Of a stretch of DNA of 64,000 bases, positions 35,601 through 45,042 are shown piece after piece. The position numbers were made by a program, and so were the translations under genes. The stretch covers positions 682,001 through 746,000 of the forward strand of contig NZ_JAIWPJ010000001.1 of NCBI RefSeq assembly GCF_020515625.1. The letters are read 5' to 3'. The notes under the pieces were generated by a model. It saw nothing but the letters and a program-made list of their open reading frames with translations. It searched no databases and was not told the origin of the DNA. The first letter of the stretch is position 1, and the number at the start of each line of letters is the position of its first letter. Source of the stretch: Natrinema amylolyticum (GTDB lineage Archaea; Halobacteriota; Halobacteria; Halobacteriales; Natrialbaceae).

Positions 35601-37298
35601 ATGGCTACGTACGGGGCGCTCTCGGTGTTACCGCCGCTGCTCGCGATCGTCCTCGCGATCGTGACCCGCCGGCCGATGCTGGCACTGTTTCTCGGTATCT
35701 GGTCGGGCGCGGTCGTCTACACCGAGAGTCTCGGCATCGCACAGACGTTCGACTGGATCGTCAGCGCGATCATCGTCGACGAGGGGTTTCACGTCCAGAT
35801 CCTCGTCTTCACGCTGCTGTTAGGGTCGGGCGTCGCACTCATCTGGCGGCTCGGCGGCGCGATCGCCGTCCGGCGCTGGGCGACGACTCACCTCGAGAGC
35901 CAGCGGACCGTCGGGCTGACCACGTGGGGACTGGGACTCGTGATGTTCTTCGACGACTACGCCAACACGGCCATCGTCGGGAGCACGATGCGCGAGATCT
36001 CCGACGAGCTGCGCATCTCCCGCGAGAAACTCGCCTACATCGTCGACTCGACGGCGGCACCCGTCGCGACGCTCGGCATCTCGAGCTGGGTCGCGTTTCA
36101 GCTGTCGCTGATCAGTCGCGCCTACGACGACATGGGCGTCGCGGACGAGGCACCGACGGCGTTCGCGACGTTCGTCGGCTCGATTCCCTACAACACCTAC
36201 GCGCTGCTGGCGATCGTCATGGTCGGCGTCGTCGTCTACACCGGCCGGGACTACGGTGAGATGCTCGACGCCGAACACCGCTCGCGGACGACGGGGGCGG
36301 TCAACCGCGAGGGCGCACAGCCGCTCCAAAAGGTCGAGGAGGACCTGGGCGAACCGATCGACGAGCGGCCGATGCTGCGAACCTTCTTCGCGCCCGTCGT
36401 CGTCCTGATCGGGGTGACGCTCGCGGGCGCGTTCTGGACGGGCTATCAGTCCTGGCTCTCGACTCAGGCCGAGGCGGGAGCGCCGACGGCGTTCGGTGCC
36501 GCCGTGGACGAGGCGGGGCTCACGCAGGTACTGATCGACATCGTGGGCGCGGGCGACTTCGCGACGGCGCTGATCTGGGGCTCGTTCGCCATGGTGGTCT
36601 CGGCGATCGCGATCGGACTGGCCTACGGCCTGTTCGATATCGGCGACGGCGTCGATACCGTCATCGACGGCTTCGGCATCATGCTGACGGCGGTGACGAT
36701 CCTCGTGCTCGCGTGGACGATCAGCAGCGTCGCGGAGACGCTCGGCACCGGTGAATTCGTCGCGAGCGTCGCCGAACCGTACATCACGGCGGAGTTGCTC
36801 CCCGTTCTCGTCCTGCTCGTCGCCGCGTTCGTCGCGTTCACCATGGGATCGTCGTGGGCGACGATGGGGCTCGTGACGCCCATCGCCATCCAGGTCGCCT
36901 ACGAGTTCGGGACCGGGTTCGAACTCGTCCCGGTCGCCGTCGGTGCCGTCTTCTCCGGGGCGATCTTCGGCGATCACGCCTCGCCGATCTCCGATACGAC
37001 GGTGCTCTCGGCGACGTTTTCGGGCGCGGACCTGATCGATCACGTGCGGACGCAACTGCCCTACGCGCTGACCGTCTTCCTCGTTGTCGTCGGCTGTTAC
37101 CTGCTCAACGGCTACCTCGGCGTCCCGCCGATCGTCTTCCTGCCGCTGGGCGTCGTCGCCCTCATCGGACTCGTCGTCGGCCTCTCGAGACTCGACGCCG
37201 ACCGAAAGGGCCTCGAGCCGGTCGCCACGAGCCCGGCCGCCGAGACTCCCGGCCCCGAGGCCGGACTCGACGCGGATTCGCCGGACAGGTCCGAGTAG
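35601..37298 (+). CDS. Na+/H+ antiporter, NhaC family
   Basis: A 565-residue protein with about 12 membrane helices. Signatures include ALFLGIWSGAVVY, GLVMFFDDYANTAIVG, FTMGSSWATMGLV and FGDHASPISDTTVLSA, all typical of NhaC-type carriers. A cytoplasmic charged loop lies at about 225-265. It probably expels Na+ in exchange for H+, complementing the Mrp system further along. The C-terminal 30 residues are a polar tail. Confidence 0.92.
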   Translation: MATYGALSVLPPLLAIVLAIVTRRPMLALFLGIWSGAVVYTESLGIAQTFDWIVSAIIVDEGFHVQILVFTLLLGSGVALIWRLGGAIAVRRWATTHLESQRTVGLTTWGLGLVMFFDDYANTAIVGSTMREISDELRISREKLAYIVDSTAAPVATLGISSWVAFQLSLISRAYDDMGVADEAPTAFATFVGSIPYNTYALLAIVMVGVVVYTGRDYGEMLDAEHRSRTTGAVNREGAQPLQKVEEDLGEPIDERPMLRTFFAPVVVLIGVTLAGAFWTGYQSWLSTQAEAGAPTAFGAAVDEAGLTQVLIDIVGAGDFATALIWGSFAMVVSAIAIGLAYGLFDIGDGVDTVIDGFGIMLTAVTILVLAWTISSVAETLGTGEFVASVAEPYITAELLPVLVLLVAAFVAFTMGSSWATMGLVTPIAIQVAYEFGTGFELVPVAVGAVFSGAIFGDHASPISDTTVLSATFSGADLIDHVRTQLPYALTVFLVVVGCYLLNGYLGVPPIVFLPLGVVALIGLVVGLSRLDADRKGLEPVATSPAAETPGPEAGLDADSPDRSE

Positions 37299-37346
37299 AC
37301 CGCCGCCTTCGCCAATTTTTTGGAGCGCGCAGGCCTCCGTTCGCGT

Positions 37347-38135
37347 ATGGACGGAACGCTCGATCACACGATGATCCGCGTCGCTGACCTCGAGGAATCG
37401 CTCGACTGGTATCAGACCCACCTCGAGTACGAGGAGAAGGATCGCTACGAGGGCGACGGCTTCACCATCGTCTATCTCGGACCCGAGGAGATGCACGAGG
37501 ACGGGGCGATGCTCGAGATCACCCACAACGAGGGCGAGGAGCCCGAGGTGGGCGACGCGTGGGGGCACATCGCGGTCCGCGTCCCCGAGGGCGAACTCGA
37601 GGACTACTACCAGCAGTTGATGGACGAAGGCGTCGAGGACTACCGCGACCCCGAGTCCTGCGGCGGGAGTTACGCCTTCGTCAAAGACCCCGACGGCCAC
37701 GAGATCGAGATCGTCCAGCGCGAGACCGGCGCGCTCTGGTCGCTCGATCACACCATGATCCGCGTCGAGGACGCCGACGAGGCGCTCGGATTCTGGACCC
37801 GCAAGTTCGAGTACGACGAGGTCGGCCGCTGGGAGGCCGACAGCTTCGCGAACTACTTCGTCGAACCCGAAGACGCCGCCGACGAGGCGATGTCCGTCGA
37901 ACTCACCTACAACTACGACGGCCGGAGCTACGACATGGGCGACGCCTGGGGGCACCTCTGTATCCGCATCGACGACCTCGAGGACGACTGGGACCGGCTC
38001 ATGGAGCGAGAGGCCGCCGACTATCGCGACCCGGAGAGCTGCGACAATATGTACGCGTTCACCACAGACCAGGACGGCCACGAGATCGAACTCATCGAGC
38101 GCGATCTCGAGGCCGACACGCTGTTCCCGTTCTAA
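37347..38135 (+). CDS. VOC-family protein with two glyoxalase-type domains
   Basis: A 262-residue protein of two homologous halves: LDHTMIRVADLEESLDWYQ at residue 5 and LDHTMIRVEDADEALGFWT near 134. Metal-ligand candidates (His in DHTMI, Glu in HEIEIV and HEIELI) are kept in both halves, so each may bind a metal. It resembles glyoxalase I, but no glutathione-type substrate can be assumed. Confidence 0.88.
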   Translation: MDGTLDHTMIRVADLEESLDWYQTHLEYEEKDRYEGDGFTIVYLGPEEMHEDGAMLEITHNEGEEPEVGDAWGHIAVRVPEGELEDYYQQLMDEGVEDYRDPESCGGSYAFVKDPDGHEIEIVQRETGALWSLDHTMIRVEDADEALGFWTRKFEYDEVGRWEADSFANYFVEPEDAADEAMSVELTYNYDGRSYDMGDAWGHLCIRIDDLEDDWDRLMEREAADYRDPESCDNMYAFTTDQDGHEIELIERDLEADTLFPF

Positions 38136-38171
38136 GGCCGTCACAGCGTCGGTTCGATACCGGCCACCCGA

Positions 38172-39626
38172 TCACGTGCGCTTCGAGGGAGGTGTCTCGC
38201 GCGGCGGCTCGCGACGGTCGGGCACCGCCGCCGCGTCCCCGAACTCGTCGAGCCCCTCGAGGGTCGCGCAGTTGTCGTACCGGTCGGCAGTGTAGTCGTC
38301 GAACTCGCCGGCCTCGAACGCGGCCGTGAGCTCGCGACAATGGTCGCGGACGGTCAGTTCGGGCTCGAACCCGAGTACGTCGCTGATCCTGTCGAAGGCC
38401 ACTCGGTAGCTTCTGTCGTCCGTCCGGTCGTCGTGGTACTCGACGTTGGCCTCGGGGACACAGTCGGAAACGATCGTCGCGAGTTCGTCGATCCGGTAGT
38501 TCTGCCGGTTCGAACCGACATTGAAGACGGTGTCACCGACGTCCTCAATGGGGGCAGTCAGACACTCGACGTACGCGCGTGCGGCATCGGCGACGTGGAC
38601 GTTCGGCCGGTACTGGTCGCCCCCGAACACCGGCACGACGCCCTCGTGGTACGCCTTCGCGGGCAGAATATTCCCGACGAGATCGAACCGCATACGCGGT
38701 GACCGCCCGTAGATCGTCGCCATTCGGAGGATCGTCGGCGAGAAGTTCCCGTCCGCGAGATCGCGGAGCGCCCGCTCGGACTGGATTTTCATTCGCGCGT
38801 ACAGCGAGACGGGATTGAGTTCCGATTCCTCGGTACAGCGCCCGCTCTCGGTCGTCGCCCGTCCGTAGACGCTACAGGTCGACGCGAACACGAATCGATT
38901 GAGCTGGTAGTACTTGCAGATCGACGCCAGCAACTGCGTCGAGTGATAGTTGTACTCGAGGGTCTTCCGCGGGTCGAGTTCGGAGGCCGGATCGCCGACG
39001 ATGCCGCCGAGGTGAACGACGGCGTCGACGCCCGCGACCGCGTCGATGACGGTCTCCACGGACCGGGCGTCACCGCGGACGAGCGAGAACCGATCGCGGT
39101 CGAGCAGGGCCGCGATCCCGCCCTCGCCGTACAACATCGGATCGAGGGCGCGGACGGTAAACCCGTCCGCGAGGAGTTCTCGACAGAGGACGGAGCCCAG
39201 ATAGCCCGCACCGCCGACGACGAGGACCGTCTCGACGGCGGTCGACTCACGGTCCGTCTCGCGGGACAGTTCGGTCCCATCGACCACCGTCGAGCCGTCG
39301 ATTTCGATCCCGTCCGCATCGGCGGCCGGCGTGACCGCGGGATCGGTTCGATCCGCCTCGGACTCGAGAGCGTCGCGACGGCCGTCTCTCGGCCGGGCCC
39401 GATCGTCCGCCTCGTGGGCGACCGAATCTTCGTGGACGACGGCCGACAGCGGCGCGTCCGCTGCGACGCCCGCTCGCAGGTGTCGCCGCAGCCGTTCGGC
39501 CGCCACGGCTCCGACGAGCCGATTCTCGTCGTCGATGCGGACGATCCCGCCGGAGCCGGCGCGATCGATCCGGGCCATTGCCTCGCGAATCGACGTCCCG
39601 TCGTCTGCTGTGACTGGCCATCTCAT
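38172..39626 (-). CDS. NAD-dependent sugar epimerase with N-terminal CBS-like half domain
   Basis: A 484-residue protein from ATG 39626. Residues about 10-67 read as a CBS half-motif (SIREAMARIDRAGSGGIVRI, then LVGAVAAERLRR). A charged linker runs to about 130. Residues 132-484 form an extended SDR epimerase: GGAGYLGS, SVYGRAT and the catalytic Tyr-x3-Lys (YARMKIQSE). CBS modules are common on sugar nucleotidyltransferases but unusual on epimerases. It is followed downstream in genomic order by a DegT-type aminotransferase on the same strand, suggesting a nucleotide-sugar pathway for surface glycans. Confidence 0.83.
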   Translation of the reverse strand: MRWPVTADDGTSIREAMARIDRAGSGGIVRIDDENRLVGAVAAERLRRHLRAGVAADAPLSAVVHEDSVAHEADDRARPRDGRRDALESEADRTDPAVTPAADADGIEIDGSTVVDGTELSRETDRESTAVETVLVVGGAGYLGSVLCRELLADGFTVRALDPMLYGEGGIAALLDRDRFSLVRGDARSVETVIDAVAGVDAVVHLGGIVGDPASELDPRKTLEYNYHSTQLLASICKYYQLNRFVFASTCSVYGRATTESGRCTEESELNPVSLYARMKIQSERALRDLADGNFSPTILRMATIYGRSPRMRFDLVGNILPAKAYHEGVVPVFGGDQYRPNVHVADAARAYVECLTAPIEDVGDTVFNVGSNRQNYRIDELATIVSDCVPEANVEYHDDRTDDRSYRVAFDRISDVLGFEPELTVRDHCRELTAAFEAGEFDDYTADRYDNCATLEGLDEFGDAAAVPDRREPPRETPPSKRT

Positions 39627-39830
39627 GGGTACGTATCGATTTCGACTGCCGCAGGGGTCGGCCCCGCACCGACGCCGACGCGGCGTGGTCACTGCATCCG
39701 GACGGGTCCCCTTTGTTATGGGTTCATTTGAACGACAGAAGAGCGCCCGAAGCGGCTGATTCGGTCAATTCGGCGAGACGCAACGATCGAGACGGAAGAC
39801 GGCCCGGCGGCGCGGACTCCCAGTTGCAGC

Positions 39831-41009
39831 TCAGTTGGACGGCGTTCCGCGGGGCCCGATCCGCGAGACGGTCGCTCGGCCGCGTTCGACCCCGGCCCTG
39901 ACGCCGGCCGCGATGCGGTCGATCTCATGGGACCGTAGTTCGGGATGCATCGGCAGCGAGAGCACGCGACCGGTCACGTCCTCGGTGACGGGAAGCGGGT
40001 CCGACCCGTCGTCCCGTTCGCGGTATGCCCGCGTGCGATGAACGCCGGGTTCCCAGTAGACCTTCGACGCGATGTCTCGCTCGGCCAGCGCGTCGATAAC
40101 GGCCGCTCGGTCGACGTTCGGCTCGAGGGTGACGGTGTAGAGTTGATACACGTGGCGGCCGCGACCGGCGGCCGTGTGTGGTTCGACGCCGCGAACGTCG
40201 GCCAGCGCCGTCGACAACTGCTCGGCCGCGCGTCGCCGGCCCGCGATGAGGTCGTCGACCTTCTCGAGTTGGGAGCAGCCGATACTGGCGACGAGATCGG
40301 ACATTCGGACGTTCGTCCCGAGACCGACGTACTCGCCGCTGTCGGCCGAATCGAAGTACTCGTCTGACGCGCGCCCGTGCGATCGGTACCGTTCGACCCG
40401 CCGGGCGATGTCGTCGTCGTCGGTTACGACGGCACCGCCCTCGCCCGTCGGGAGGACCTTGTTCTGACAGAAGCTCAACGCCGCGGCGTCGCCGATCGTT
40501 CCCAGCGTCTGGCCCCGATAGTCGGCTCCGAACGCCTCGGCCGCGTCCTCGATCAGCGGAACGCCGGTGTCAGCGGCGAGATCGGCGAGCGCGTCGATCT
40601 CGCAGGGCGCACCGTAGGGGTGGACCGGGACGATCGCCGCCGTCTCCGGAGAGATAGCATCGGCGACGGCATCCGGATCGAGCCCGTACGCCTCGCGCTG
40701 AATGTCGGCGAACACCGGCGTCGCGCCGACGAACCGGACGGCGTTGGCCGTCGCGATGAATGTAAAGGACGGCACGATTACCTCGTCCCCATCGCCGACG
40801 CCGTGAGCTGTCAGCGCGGCCACCAGTGCTGTCGTTCCCGAGTTGACCGTCACCGCGTAGTCGACGCCCAGATACTCCTCGAGGCCGTCTTCGAACGCCT
40901 CAACGTAGGGCCCGTTGGCCCAGTAGCCGCCTCGCGTGATCGAGTCGACGGCGTTGGCCACGTCCCGCTGATCCCACGGGATTTCGAACAACGGTATCGA
41001 GTCACTCAT
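39831..41009 (-). CDS. DegT/DnrJ/EryC1-family sugar aminotransferase
   Basis: A 392-residue PLP enzyme. The Schiff-base Lys is K184 in FCQNKVLPTGEGG, with the PLP-contact Asp at D155 in IEDAAEAFG. The N-terminus IPLFEIPWDQRDVANAV is standard for the family. These enzymes aminate keto-sugars bound to a nucleotide for glycan or antibiotic-like sugars. It is upstream of, and on the same strand as, the CBS-epimerase, with about 200 bp between them. Confidence 0.93.
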   Translation of the reverse strand: MSDSIPLFEIPWDQRDVANAVDSITRGGYWANGPYVEAFEDGLEEYLGVDYAVTVNSGTTALVAALTAHGVGDGDEVIVPSFTFIATANAVRFVGATPVFADIQREAYGLDPDAVADAISPETAAIVPVHPYGAPCEIDALADLAADTGVPLIEDAAEAFGADYRGQTLGTIGDAAALSFCQNKVLPTGEGGAVVTDDDDIARRVERYRSHGRASDEYFDSADSGEYVGLGTNVRMSDLVASIGCSQLEKVDDLIAGRRRAAEQLSTALADVRGVEPHTAAGRGRHVYQLYTVTLEPNVDRAAVIDALAERDIASKVYWEPGVHRTRAYRERDDGSDPLPVTEDVTGRVLSLPMHPELRSHEIDRIAAGVRAGVERGRATVSRIGPRGTPSN

Positions 41010-41232
41010 TGCCCTGCCGTTCACGCACGCGTGAATTAAGTAGCCGCTCGTTACCCCTGAAAGGGATAGGGGTAGCCGACGCCCGGTCGGCGTCCGCGAG
41101 CGACTGGACTGCTCGCGAAGCGAGACCGAAAGGACACTGGGCCCCGCGACCGCGAGTACTGCCCGGAATCGCGCGGAAAGCGACCGACAGCGAACGGGGC
41201 GAAGGAGCCAATTAACATTAGTAAGACGAGTA

Positions 41233-41240
41233 TTTATAAT
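41233..41240 (+). promoter_or_regulatory. TATA box of the Tat lipoprotein gene
   Basis: TTTATAAT lies 36-43 bases before ATG 41276, giving a leader of about 14 nt. Confidence 0.5.
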
Positions 41241-41275
41241 AACATACTTGTGTTGGTCTGGTAAAACCGGCTCAC

Positions 41276-43300
41276 ATGCGAGACCGTCCCCGCCGAGCCC
41301 TCCTCAGCGGCGTCAGTTCGGCGTTTGTCGTCACAACCGCCGGCTGTCTCTCGTTCGGAGACGATACCGACGAACCGTCCACCGATGAGAGCAGGTCCGA
41401 CTCCGATGACCCGTTTGCCGACCTGCTTGCCGCCGTGCCCGGCGACGCCGTCGACGAGCGCCCGTCGCTCGCGGCGGTAAACGAGTCGCGTCTCCGGGAG
41501 GCCGGGGTCCGGGACCTCGCGGGCGGATTCGATATCACCCGCAAGACGAGGATCGCGGATCTGTTCGCCGACGATAACGCGGCTATTTCGAGACACGTCA
41601 CCGCCTTCGGCTTCGATCTCGACTCACCGTTTCTCACTGTTTTCGAACCCGAAGGCGGTGACTTCGATCCGGAACGAGACCTCGACGTCGCCCTCGAGAG
41701 CGCACTCGCCACGCGCGAACACGACGCCGGAACCGACTACGAGTTCGCGCCGCTCGCGGCCGAGGCCGCGGTCGCGATCACCGACGACGTCGTCTTCCTC
41801 GCCGACTCGGAATCGACGATCGATGCCGCGCTCAAGGCCCGCGACGGCGACGGAGACGCGATTCGCGAAGCGAGTCCCCGCCTCGACGACGCGCTCGCGG
41901 TCTTTCCGGACGCCGACGTGCGGTCCGTGATAACGGCCGACGAGTGGTCTCAGACCTACGACGAGCTCGAGCCCGAGGACGGCGAGTACATGATCTTGGC
42001 GGCGACGGTGGCCGGGCCGGACACGCTCGAGGTCCATCACGGCCTCTCGCTCGCCGACGAGTCGCTCGTCACGGACGCGCTGGTCGAGCAGTTCGAGGAG
42101 ACCGTCACGGGCGGTCGGGACGCCGACGGCTCCACCGCAGTCGACGGCTCCCTCCTGACGGCGACGGTTTCCCGCGATCTCGAGGCCGAGCGAGGCGACG
42201 GGGCACACGAGAGTCCGGGCGGACTCAGCCCCGGCGAGTTGGACAGCGACGCGGCGTACGTCGAGATCGACGTTCTGGAGGGCGATCCGACGCCCGTCGA
42301 CGAACTCACGCTCGAACTCGACGGCGAGCCCTACGACGAGGCGATCTGGGCCGACGGACAGGCGGAGATCGAAGCCGGCGATACGATACTGATAGCGACC
42401 GAGGACGCCGAACCGAACATGCCGATCGCTCTGCGTCACGAGACCGAACACGGCGACACTGCCGAGACGAAACTGTACAGCCGCTTCGAGTTCACGTTCG
42501 ACTACGATCCGGACGCTGGGGCAGTGTCGGTCCGCTACGAGGACGAGTATCCGCTCGACGGTGATCGCGTCACGATCGCGCTTCGCGACGGCGACCGCGT
42601 GACCGAGCCGGACGCAGAGCCGCTCCGAACGACCAGGCCGTGGACCGGCACCGAGCTCTCGGCCGGGGACGAGGCGACCATAGAGAACGTCGGCCCCGGG
42701 ACGTTCGTTATCGTGGGCTGGGACAGCGACACGCTTCAGGGATCGCTCGCCAACGAACGGATTCGGCCGCCGGGAGACGTCGCGGTCGACTACGAGTACG
42801 AAACGAAGACGGCGACCGTCGAACTCACCGTCGCGGACGGCCGGACCAGACCGGCCGCGGAGTATACGATCCTGCGCGACGGCGACCCGGCGGCCGCGCA
42901 GTGGCGCGACGCAGGCGAGACCGTCTCCGACGGCGACACGGTCGAACTCGAGGGAGTGGCCGTCGGAACGACCGTCGAAGTCGTCTGGGGCGAGGACGGC
43001 CACCGCGTCGGCAGCGCCGTCACGCGACCGTCGGTCACGTTCGATCTCGCGGTCGAGGACCGGACGGTGACGCTCGTCCACGACGGCGGCCCGTCGCTCC
43101 CCGCGTCCGAACTCGTCGCGGAAGTCCACGTCGACGACGAGGAGACCGACGTCCCGCTCGACGAACGGCTGGACGGAACGTTCGCCGCGGGCGATACCGT
43201 GACGGTCGTCGACGAACTCGAACGGTCCGACCCGCCGCTGAAGGTTCGGGTCATGTACGACGGGGTGTACATCGAAGACGCGTACGACGGAGAGCTGTGA
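41276..43300 (+). CDS. Tat-exported lipoprotein with repeated beta domains, unknown
   Basis: A 674-residue protein. The signal RPRRALLSGVSSAFVVTTAGC has twin Arg and a lipobox Cys at about residue 24, followed by an acidic Ser/Asp/Thr linker. Residues 50-340 form an alpha/beta domain. From about 400 to the end there are three related beta units of 75-95 residues, each with a YEDEYPLDGD-, YEYETKTATV- or EDRTVTLVHD-type strand and a variant of DGDTVE. The architecture suggests a large envelope-bound binding protein. It stands alone after a 266-bp intergenic region with a TATA box. Function unknown. Confidence 0.75.
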   Translation: MRDRPRRALLSGVSSAFVVTTAGCLSFGDDTDEPSTDESRSDSDDPFADLLAAVPGDAVDERPSLAAVNESRLREAGVRDLAGGFDITRKTRIADLFADDNAAISRHVTAFGFDLDSPFLTVFEPEGGDFDPERDLDVALESALATREHDAGTDYEFAPLAAEAAVAITDDVVFLADSESTIDAALKARDGDGDAIREASPRLDDALAVFPDADVRSVITADEWSQTYDELEPEDGEYMILAATVAGPDTLEVHHGLSLADESLVTDALVEQFEETVTGGRDADGSTAVDGSLLTATVSRDLEAERGDGAHESPGGLSPGELDSDAAYVEIDVLEGDPTPVDELTLELDGEPYDEAIWADGQAEIEAGDTILIATEDAEPNMPIALRHETEHGDTAETKLYSRFEFTFDYDPDAGAVSVRYEDEYPLDGDRVTIALRDGDRVTEPDAEPLRTTRPWTGTELSAGDEATIENVGPGTFVIVGWDSDTLQGSLANERIRPPGDVAVDYEYETKTATVELTVADGRTRPAAEYTILRDGDPAAAQWRDAGETVSDGDTVELEGVAVGTTVEVVWGEDGHRVGSAVTRPSVTFDLAVEDRTVTLVHDGGPSLPASELVAEVHVDDEETDVPLDERLDGTFAAGDTVTVVDELERSDPPLKVRVMYDGVYIEDAYDGEL

Positions 43301-43327
43301 GTCGCCCCCGGAGCCGACGTTCGGCCC

Positions 43328-43711
43328 CTACAAGTCCGGGATCGGAACAACGACGACCGGCCGGCTCGCGTCCGTGAGAACCCGCCGTGCGGTCGACCCG
43401 AGTTCTCCCGTCGCGTCGGGATCGCCGCCATGTGTGCCGACGACGATCTCGTCGACGTCGAACTCCGCTGCCGCCTCGAGGAGCACCGTCGCGGGGGAGC
43501 CCGATCGGCGCTCCGTCTCGACGTCGCCCGCGGTCGCGAGTCGGACTGGAGCGACGTTCAGCGCCTCGTCGGCGTCTCGACGCGCCGTCGGATCGTCGGG
43601 CGGCGCGACTGCGACGGCGGTCACGGTGTCATCGGTGGTCACCCGATCGCCGAGATAGTCACAGATCGCCGCTGTCGTGTGGACGGAGTCGGTTCCGACA
43701 AGGTACTGCAT
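43328..43711 (-). CDS. Universal stress protein (UspA family)
   Basis: A 127-residue single-domain protein. It begins MQYLVGTDSVHTT and ends VGTHGGDPDATGELGSTARRVL with a VVVVPIP strand. The ATP-binding signature G-x2-G-x9-G-(S/T) is partly kept. Convergent with the lipoprotein gene (27 bp). Confidence 0.9.
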   Translation of the reverse strand: MQYLVGTDSVHTTAAICDYLGDRVTTDDTVTAVAVAPPDDPTARRDADEALNVAPVRLATAGDVETERRSGSPATVLLEAAAEFDVDEIVVGTHGGDPDATGELGSTARRVLTDASRPVVVVPIPDL

Positions 43712-44058
43712 AGCGGCGCTACGGCGTCGCTATCGAAGAATCCTGTGGAAGACAGCGATCATAAGCAAGCGAGACTGTCGGATTTTCTGACCCAGAAAAC
43801 GCGGTCGTGTCATTAATACGATAGCGCGGGACGGAACGCACGGGGGACGAGAGAGGCCATCCCCGCACGCCTTGGTGATCCCCCGACCCTCCCCGCATCC
43901 GATCATCCCGCGGGTCGCGACGCCTGCTCCCTCCGCCCCCGCGATTCCCCCTCGCGCGGGGGCATAGTGCGTCGTTCGACCCCCTCCTCACTGCCAGCGG
44001 AACCGGTGATATCGGGATGGCTTCGGCCCTACACGTTTGTCGACCGACGATGCGCCAC
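43712..44058. other. Gene-free stretch with C-rich hairpins
   Basis: 347 bp with no convincing gene. The plus strand is very C-rich. At 43935-43963 a perfect 9-bp stem (GCCCCCGCG / CGCGGGGGC) carries an 11-nt loop, ATTCCCCCTCG. Upstream, TTAATAC (43813-43819) could be a TATA box for a plus-strand RNA starting near 43842. Confidence 0.4.
43935..43963 (+). repeat. GC hairpin with C-rich loop
   Basis: A 9-bp perfect inverted repeat with the loop ATTCCCCCTCG. It resembles the loop chemistry of the candidate RNA at 25356-25432 and may be part of a second small RNA. Confidence 0.4.
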
Positions 44059-44370
44059 TCAGTGGTGGCCGTACAGCGAGTAGGTGATCGCGACCAGTCC
44101 GAACAGTCGACTCACGTTCTCAAGCAGTGCGATCACGATCCGATCCGAACTGACGAACGTCGTGATCGCGACGTTGACCAGGAAGGGACACAGCGTCAGC
44201 AAGAGGAGCCCGACGGCGAGATAGAACATCGACGACGCGTCGTTGCGTCGGTAGCCCCGGTAAGCCTGGTACGCGATAATCGTCCCGAAGAGGGCGACGA
44301 GAAAGAGACTGGCGACGGTCAACAGCTCGAACAGCGTCGCCTCGTCGACTCGGACGACCTGGCGACTCAT
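44059..44370 (-). CDS. Membrane protein, DUF7521-like
   Basis: A 103-residue protein with three hydrophobic helices (about 12-35, 45-67, 78-97). Its start overlaps the stop of the HTH gene by 4 bp. Proteins of this kind commonly sit beside a winged-helix regulator in haloarchaea, which suggests a coupled membrane signal/regulator pair. Function unknown. Confidence 0.75.
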   Translation of the reverse strand: MSRQVVRVDEATLFELLTVASLFLVALFGTIIAYQAYRGYRRNDASSMFYLAVGLLLLTLCPFLVNVAITTFVSSDRIVIALLENVSRLFGLVAITYSLYGHH

Positions 44371-44738
44371 CGCATTCCCTCCCACATGCGAGTGAACTTG
44401 TCGGCGACGTCTTCCTCGCGATACGTCAACTCGAGAGCGAACGAGCCGTCCTCCAGCGACAGCTCCAGCCGGTCGAGGTTCGCGCTGTAGACGCTGTAGT
44501 GGTTGCCGTCGGATGCGAGTTCCGTCTCCTCGGTGACGAGATCGCACTCCTCGAGCCGGTCGAGCCGCCGATAGATCGTCGGGAGGGACGCGTCACACCG
44601 TTCGCTCAATGTACTGGCAGACATGGGTTCGACGCTCGTGTGGGTGAGGATATCCCGTGCGTACTCGTCGTCGAGAACCGAGAGCAATGTCGACAGGTCA
44701 GTTTCCTCACTCACTGGTATAGCTGTTCGTTCCGGCAT
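44367..44738 (-). CDS. Winged-helix HTH transcriptional regulator (ArsR-like)
   Basis: A 123-residue protein. The helix-turn-helix is at about 35-65 (SASTLSERCDASLPTIYRRL), followed by the wing. It forms a two-gene unit with the DUF7521-like gene. ATG 44738 is the natural start; the frame continues upstream into the 45-bp repeat, but that part looks non-coding. Confidence 0.85.
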   Translation of the reverse strand: MPERTAIPVSEETDLSTLLSVLDDEYARDILTHTSVEPMSASTLSERCDASLPTIYRRLDRLEECDLVTEETELASDGNHYSVYSANLDRLELSLEDGSFALELTYREEDVADKFTRMWEGMR

Positions 44739-44891
44739 AGGTATCAAAAGCGGTCCGGTTTTTCTGGATGAGAAAATACGACCGCGATTGTGGGAGAGAG
44801 GTGAACGTGTTTGGGCGAACGGCCGAACCCCGTCAGCACGCGAACAGTAGAGTCTCTTCGTCGGAGCCACCAGTTTTTCCGGACGGATAGC

Positions 44892-44936
44892 ACCGATCAT
44901 CCCGACGAGTTCACTAGCTCCCGCTCATTTCATTAG
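44892..44936. repeat. 45-bp imperfect direct repeat, copy 1
   Basis: It matches 46952-46996 at 40 of 45 positions in the same orientation. Read on the minus strand both copies could encode the start of a similar peptide, MK.A...ELVGMIG; in this copy the third codon is TGA. Confidence 0.7.
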
Positions 44937-45042
44937 AGCCCCTAGTTCTTCAGAGGAGTTATGAATACCAAAAGCTGCGCATATCCTAATTTTACAAAAC
45001 CACATGTTGAATTGCCACTCAGTATAGAGTAAGAATATCGTA

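Noticed and set aside
35820-38144. 774-codon open frame on the minus strand
   Set aside because: It spans two unrelated plus-strand genes (NhaC antiporter and VOC protein), which a real gene would not.
43850-43970. C-rich run considered as a CRISPR or tandem-repeat array
   Set aside because: No regular repeat-spacer period; only isolated hairpins.
44367-44900. Longer start for the HTH regulator inside repeat copy 1
   Set aside because: The added 54 residues are basic and unstructured, unlike winged-helix N-termini, and ATG 44738 has normal context.
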